From Caprella mutica (lineage: Eukaryota; Arthropoda; Malacostraca; Amphipoda; Caprellidae), in NCBI GenBank assembly GCA_947561585.1, contig CANNZV010001053.1, positions 159,910 to 223,909 of the forward strand: a stretch of DNA of 64,000 nt, read 5' to 3'. The notes below the pieces were generated by a model. The model was not told where the DNA came from, did not search any database, and worked only from the letters and a program-made list of their open reading frames with translations. Below, in pieces: positions 61,256 to 64,000 of this stretch. The position numbers and the translations under genes are program-made. How positions within the stretch are numbered: position 1 is the stretch's first letter; the number at the start of each line of letters is the position of its first letter.

Positions 61256-62460
61256 TATTCGTGTGTGTGTGGTGTGCGCTGACTCTCAGCTTTTTCCTTG
61301 GGAAAAACTAAGTAAATATATAAACAGTGCAACTAAAGTTAGAAATCTCATCTCCTCCTACAGTTTTGGGTCTAAAGCTTAGCCCTTTTGGAATATGAAA
61401 GAGCACTGGGGTCTCCACAGGGCCTCAGTTCTGTTTTTTTTTTAAATTTCGGCTTTTGAATTTCGTGAAATTCAATTTTATTTTGTAGAGCTTATAGCTC
61501 CTCCCCTGGTAGAAGTAGAGAGTTGTGGATTGTTGTGTCGTGTAGACAATTTTGAGACGTATCCATTTCCAGGTATGAGAAATCTGTGTGTCGACCATGG
61601 TCGTAGCTACACGACCTCAAAGACAAAAGTGAGTGATTTTATAGGTGCTGGGGGAACAGCCATAGAAGGAGTTGGGGGAGGAAATGTGGTACGTGCTAAC
61701 TGTTCTTAAATGTGGAAAATGTTCCCGCATCTTTTTGACCTGATGACTTTCCCTCCTTAACCCAACCATTTTGCCGTGAATGCCATTTCCGTGAGAAAAA
61801 ATTACAAAAAAATTTCAGGTTGGAAAAATTTTGGGGCTGAAATGCAAAAATTTGACATTTTCGGAATTGCGTAGCTCATCTTGGTTTGGGTCTATGAAAA
61901 TCATACTTGTATGGTCTTGTAGGGAATTTTGGGATCTTTCACGTGATGTGGGTCCCGTTTTGATCAGAGGGTTCCAGGGTCCAACCCCGGGTCCACGAAC
62001 AGAGGTCAACTTCAACCCCCATTTTGAGGGGGGTTAGGGGTCGAATTTCGAAAAAAATTTACCATCACAATGAGTGCCATAAGTGTGGCATGGACCATGT
62101 CCGTACACCACTTTTTTAGACCAGTTCGACATGTAAAATCGACCAAAAAAAGCTGTAACGCCATTTTTGGCCAAAAAATGAACTTTGAAACGCTTGTTGA
62201 AGGAAGTTTCCTGGGTCCTAGGAACTTTTGACCTACACCATTCTCTAGAGAATCTCGGAGTCTTTCTGACGCATTATTTCAATTTCCATTTCGGAGGACC
62301 GTGAACTCTCACGAATTTTCAGAAAGATACGTCAACTTTTTTTTCACCAAAAAACACCCCCCCCCCCCCCTGTATCATCGGGGGGTTAACACTTTTTTAA
62401 TTTTGTGATAGATTTTTGTGTTAGGAAGGCTTGTGTTAGGAAGGCTCGTACGTTTCAAGT
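61256..62460. other. Unassigned region of less AT-rich DNA
   Basis: Base composition differs from the neighbouring AT-rich DNA. It contains repeated gaattt/aaaattt words and a poly-C run at 62356-62370. No open frame longer than about 70 codons and no family is recognised; it may be an interspersed repeat not otherwise present here. Confidence 0.4.
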
Positions 62461-62468
62461 ATTATCAC

Positions 62469-62647
62469 TAGGGCTGGGACAATATGCCCTAAAAACTATA
62501 GATCCCGAAAATATCATAGACGAAACTAAATGAAATGATATCGAATACTATGTACCGCTGGTTTAGAACCATTCAATACTCTTTAGTTCTCTCCGTCTAT
62601 AACATTTTAGGGATCTATAGTTTTTAGAGCATATTGTCCCAGCCCTA
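62469..62647. mobile_element. hAT-type MITE, copy 4 (179 bp, distinct subfamily)
   Basis: Begins tagggctgggacaatatgcc and ends with the matching inverse (catattgtcccagcccta). A perfect 8-bp target duplication attatcac lies at 62461-62468 and 62648-62655. Both arms differ from the other copies at the same positions. Confidence 0.85.
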
Positions 62648-62683
62648 ATTATCACCTCTTCCATCCGTGAGCTGCTTGTGTCC

Positions 62684-62718
62684 NNNNNNNNNNNNNNNNN
62701 NNNNNNNNNNNNNNNNNN
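62684..62718. other. Assembly gap (35 N)
   Basis: A run of N between a fragment of repeat family X (reversed, 62648-62683) and a tandem duplication. Confidence 1.
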
Positions 62719-63480
62719 CTTAGCAACCATTTCGACTCATAGTAGATATCGGAATGTCTGTTTCTAAATGAAATCTGAATTTACACTTCGGGTAGAAACA
62801 CGAAAACCGATACATGGTTTTAACAGCATCATCTTGACGTCGGCATGTCTGTTTCCAAACGATATCTGAATTAATACTTCGACCAGATGTACGAAAACAG
62901 ATACGTAGTTTTAAAAGAATCGTTTCGAATTTGGAAATTCATTCTCCTATCTCCCTGTTTTATAATATGTATAGAAATGTAGAAATTATTTCTATTCAAT
63001 TGGATTGTACCTTTCTATATAACGTACGTAATGCTCCCTTTAAACGACAGTTGAAAAGGTACGATGGGACATTAGCACACTCCCAACAAACATATGAATG
63101 TCGATTCGATGCCGTTTGCTGTCGAATTCGTAGCGCTAACGGTGGGTATCGACTTAGCAACCATTTCGACTCATAGTAGATATCGGAATGTCTGTTTCTA
63201 AATGATATCTGAATTTACACTTTGAGTAGAAACACGAAAACCGATACATGGTTTTAACAGCATCATCTTGACGTCGGCATGTCTGTTTCCAAACGATATC
63301 TGAATTTATACTTCGACCAGAAGTGCGAAAACAGATACGTAGTTTTAAAAAAATCGTTTCAAATTTAGAAATTCATTTTCTTATCTTCCTGTTTTATAAT
63401 ACGTATAGAAATGTATGAATTATTTCCATTCAATTGAATTGTACCTTTCTATATAACATACATAGTGCTCGCTTTAAACT
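62719..63480 (+). repeat. 434-bp tandem duplication with internal 96-bp repeats
   Basis: Unit 1 starts at 62719 and unit 2 at 63153, both with cttagcaaccatttcgactc. Inside each, a block of about 96 bp (tcggaatgtctgtttctaaa, gaaaaccgatacatggtttt) is repeated in diverged form (tcggcatgtctgtttccaaa, gaaaacagatacgtagtttt). Unit 1 starts immediately at the gap, so more copies may be missing. Confidence 0.85.
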
Positions 63481-63659
63481 ATACCCAATAATTAATATAC
63501 TTATAGGGGACTAACGACACTACGGCAGTTGTAAATGTATACGAATGAGCATTGACACGCTAGTGCGATTGTGAACTGTATCAACGAAAATTAAACAATA
63601 CTAGAACATCGGTTGTTGAACAGTGTTCCTCCAGTACCGTGAGAACGAAATGGTGATGA

Positions 63660-64000
63660 ATCTATTTTAAACTGCTTATTATAAATAAGCCCTGAGGGGT
63701 TCCTGAAGCTGTCTTTGGTGAATAGAAGAGAAGGGGGTAGCGTCCTTTGGGTCCCAAACTGTTGTAATTCGGATTATGTATTGTCTATTTTATGTTTACC
63801 ATGTTTCAACTCTCCATGCAATTTTAGAGGATAGCGCTAGGGTTATGCTCTTCAATTACGAGGTCTTAGATTTTGTGTTAGGTAAGCTCGTAGGCTTCAT
63901 TTACTATTACCTCTTCACTTCTCCCTTCCATCCTTGAGTGCAGCCACCGGTGCTTGTGACCATTTTTGTCACATTCCTCGGTAAATGACAGCATTCACGG
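63660..64000 (-). repeat. Dispersed repeat family X, copy 6 (reversed, runs off the window)
   Basis: Reverse complement of the long form: agccctgaggggttcctgaa, aactgttgtaattcggatta, ttttagaggatagcgctagg, tattacctcttcacttctcc and gtgcagccaccggtgcttgt. Its 3' half matches 5940-6080 and 33540-33660. Confidence 0.8.

Noticed and set aside
60978..61382. Proline-rich plus-strand frame of 134 codons
   Set aside because: Covers the GC-rich tandem duplication; the composition alone explains it.
61900..62020. Possible tRNA-like B box (ggtccaaccccgg)
   Set aside because: No A box at suitable distance and no cloverleaf could be drawn.

Overview
This window is nuclear DNA of an invertebrate animal, almost certainly an arthropod. 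It is AT-rich, has spliced genes with GT-AG introns, shows no operons, and is crowded with transposon remnants and minisatellites. The arthropod call rests on the NUAK-type kinase exons, which read like insect and crustacean NUAK, and on a pair of small membrane proteins with a C-x5-C-E signature. I cannot name the species.

Genes, all on the minus strand except the transposon genes: (1) the 5' coding end of a NUAK-family protein kinase (1-1479, running off the left edge). Its exon-4 splice donor lies inside a 22-bp tandem repeat, so donors are arrayed head to tail. (2) Two head-to-tail paralogous single-pass membrane proteins (21730-23105 and 19859-21119) with identical intron phases. (3) A complete ten-exon Mcm10 replication factor gene (34116-39969, 962 residues predicted). 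(4) On the plus strand, a decayed multi-exon hAT-like transposase gene (about 44285-52512). One of its exons is interrupted by a 4.05-kb non-LTR retrotransposon (47105-51153) with a 13-bp target-site duplication. The first bases of that insertion can fold like an HDV-type self-cleaving ribozyme.

The rest is repeats. Minisatellites: 0.2 kb (22 bp), 2.9-3.5 kb (20 bp), 6.8-7.0 kb (39 bp), 8.3-10.9 kb (41 bp, about 64 copies), 11.3-11.7 kb, 14.1-16.2 kb (18/22 bp, about 108 copies), 17.6-17.8 kb, 28.0-28.5 kb (20 bp), 56.4-57.4 kb (21 bp, about 48 copies), 57.8-59.7 kb (palindrome-cored, higher-order) and 59.7-59.8 kb (16 bp). DNA-transposon relics: four copies of a 177-179-bp hAT-type MITE, three with perfect 8-bp target duplications; a mariner-type MITE; a piggyBac-type MITE; several long-hairpin families; two large foldback elements (25.7-27.0 and 27.4-29.0 kb). 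A non-coding dispersed repeat of up to about 650 bp occurs at least six times. A 35-base assembly gap sits at 62684-62718, beside a 434-bp tandem duplication.

Open frames inside the minisatellites are long because the repeat unit lacks stops, often in all three frames. I do not treat them as genes, although the minus-strand frame over the 21-bp array starts with a hydrophobic leader and is flagged as a question.
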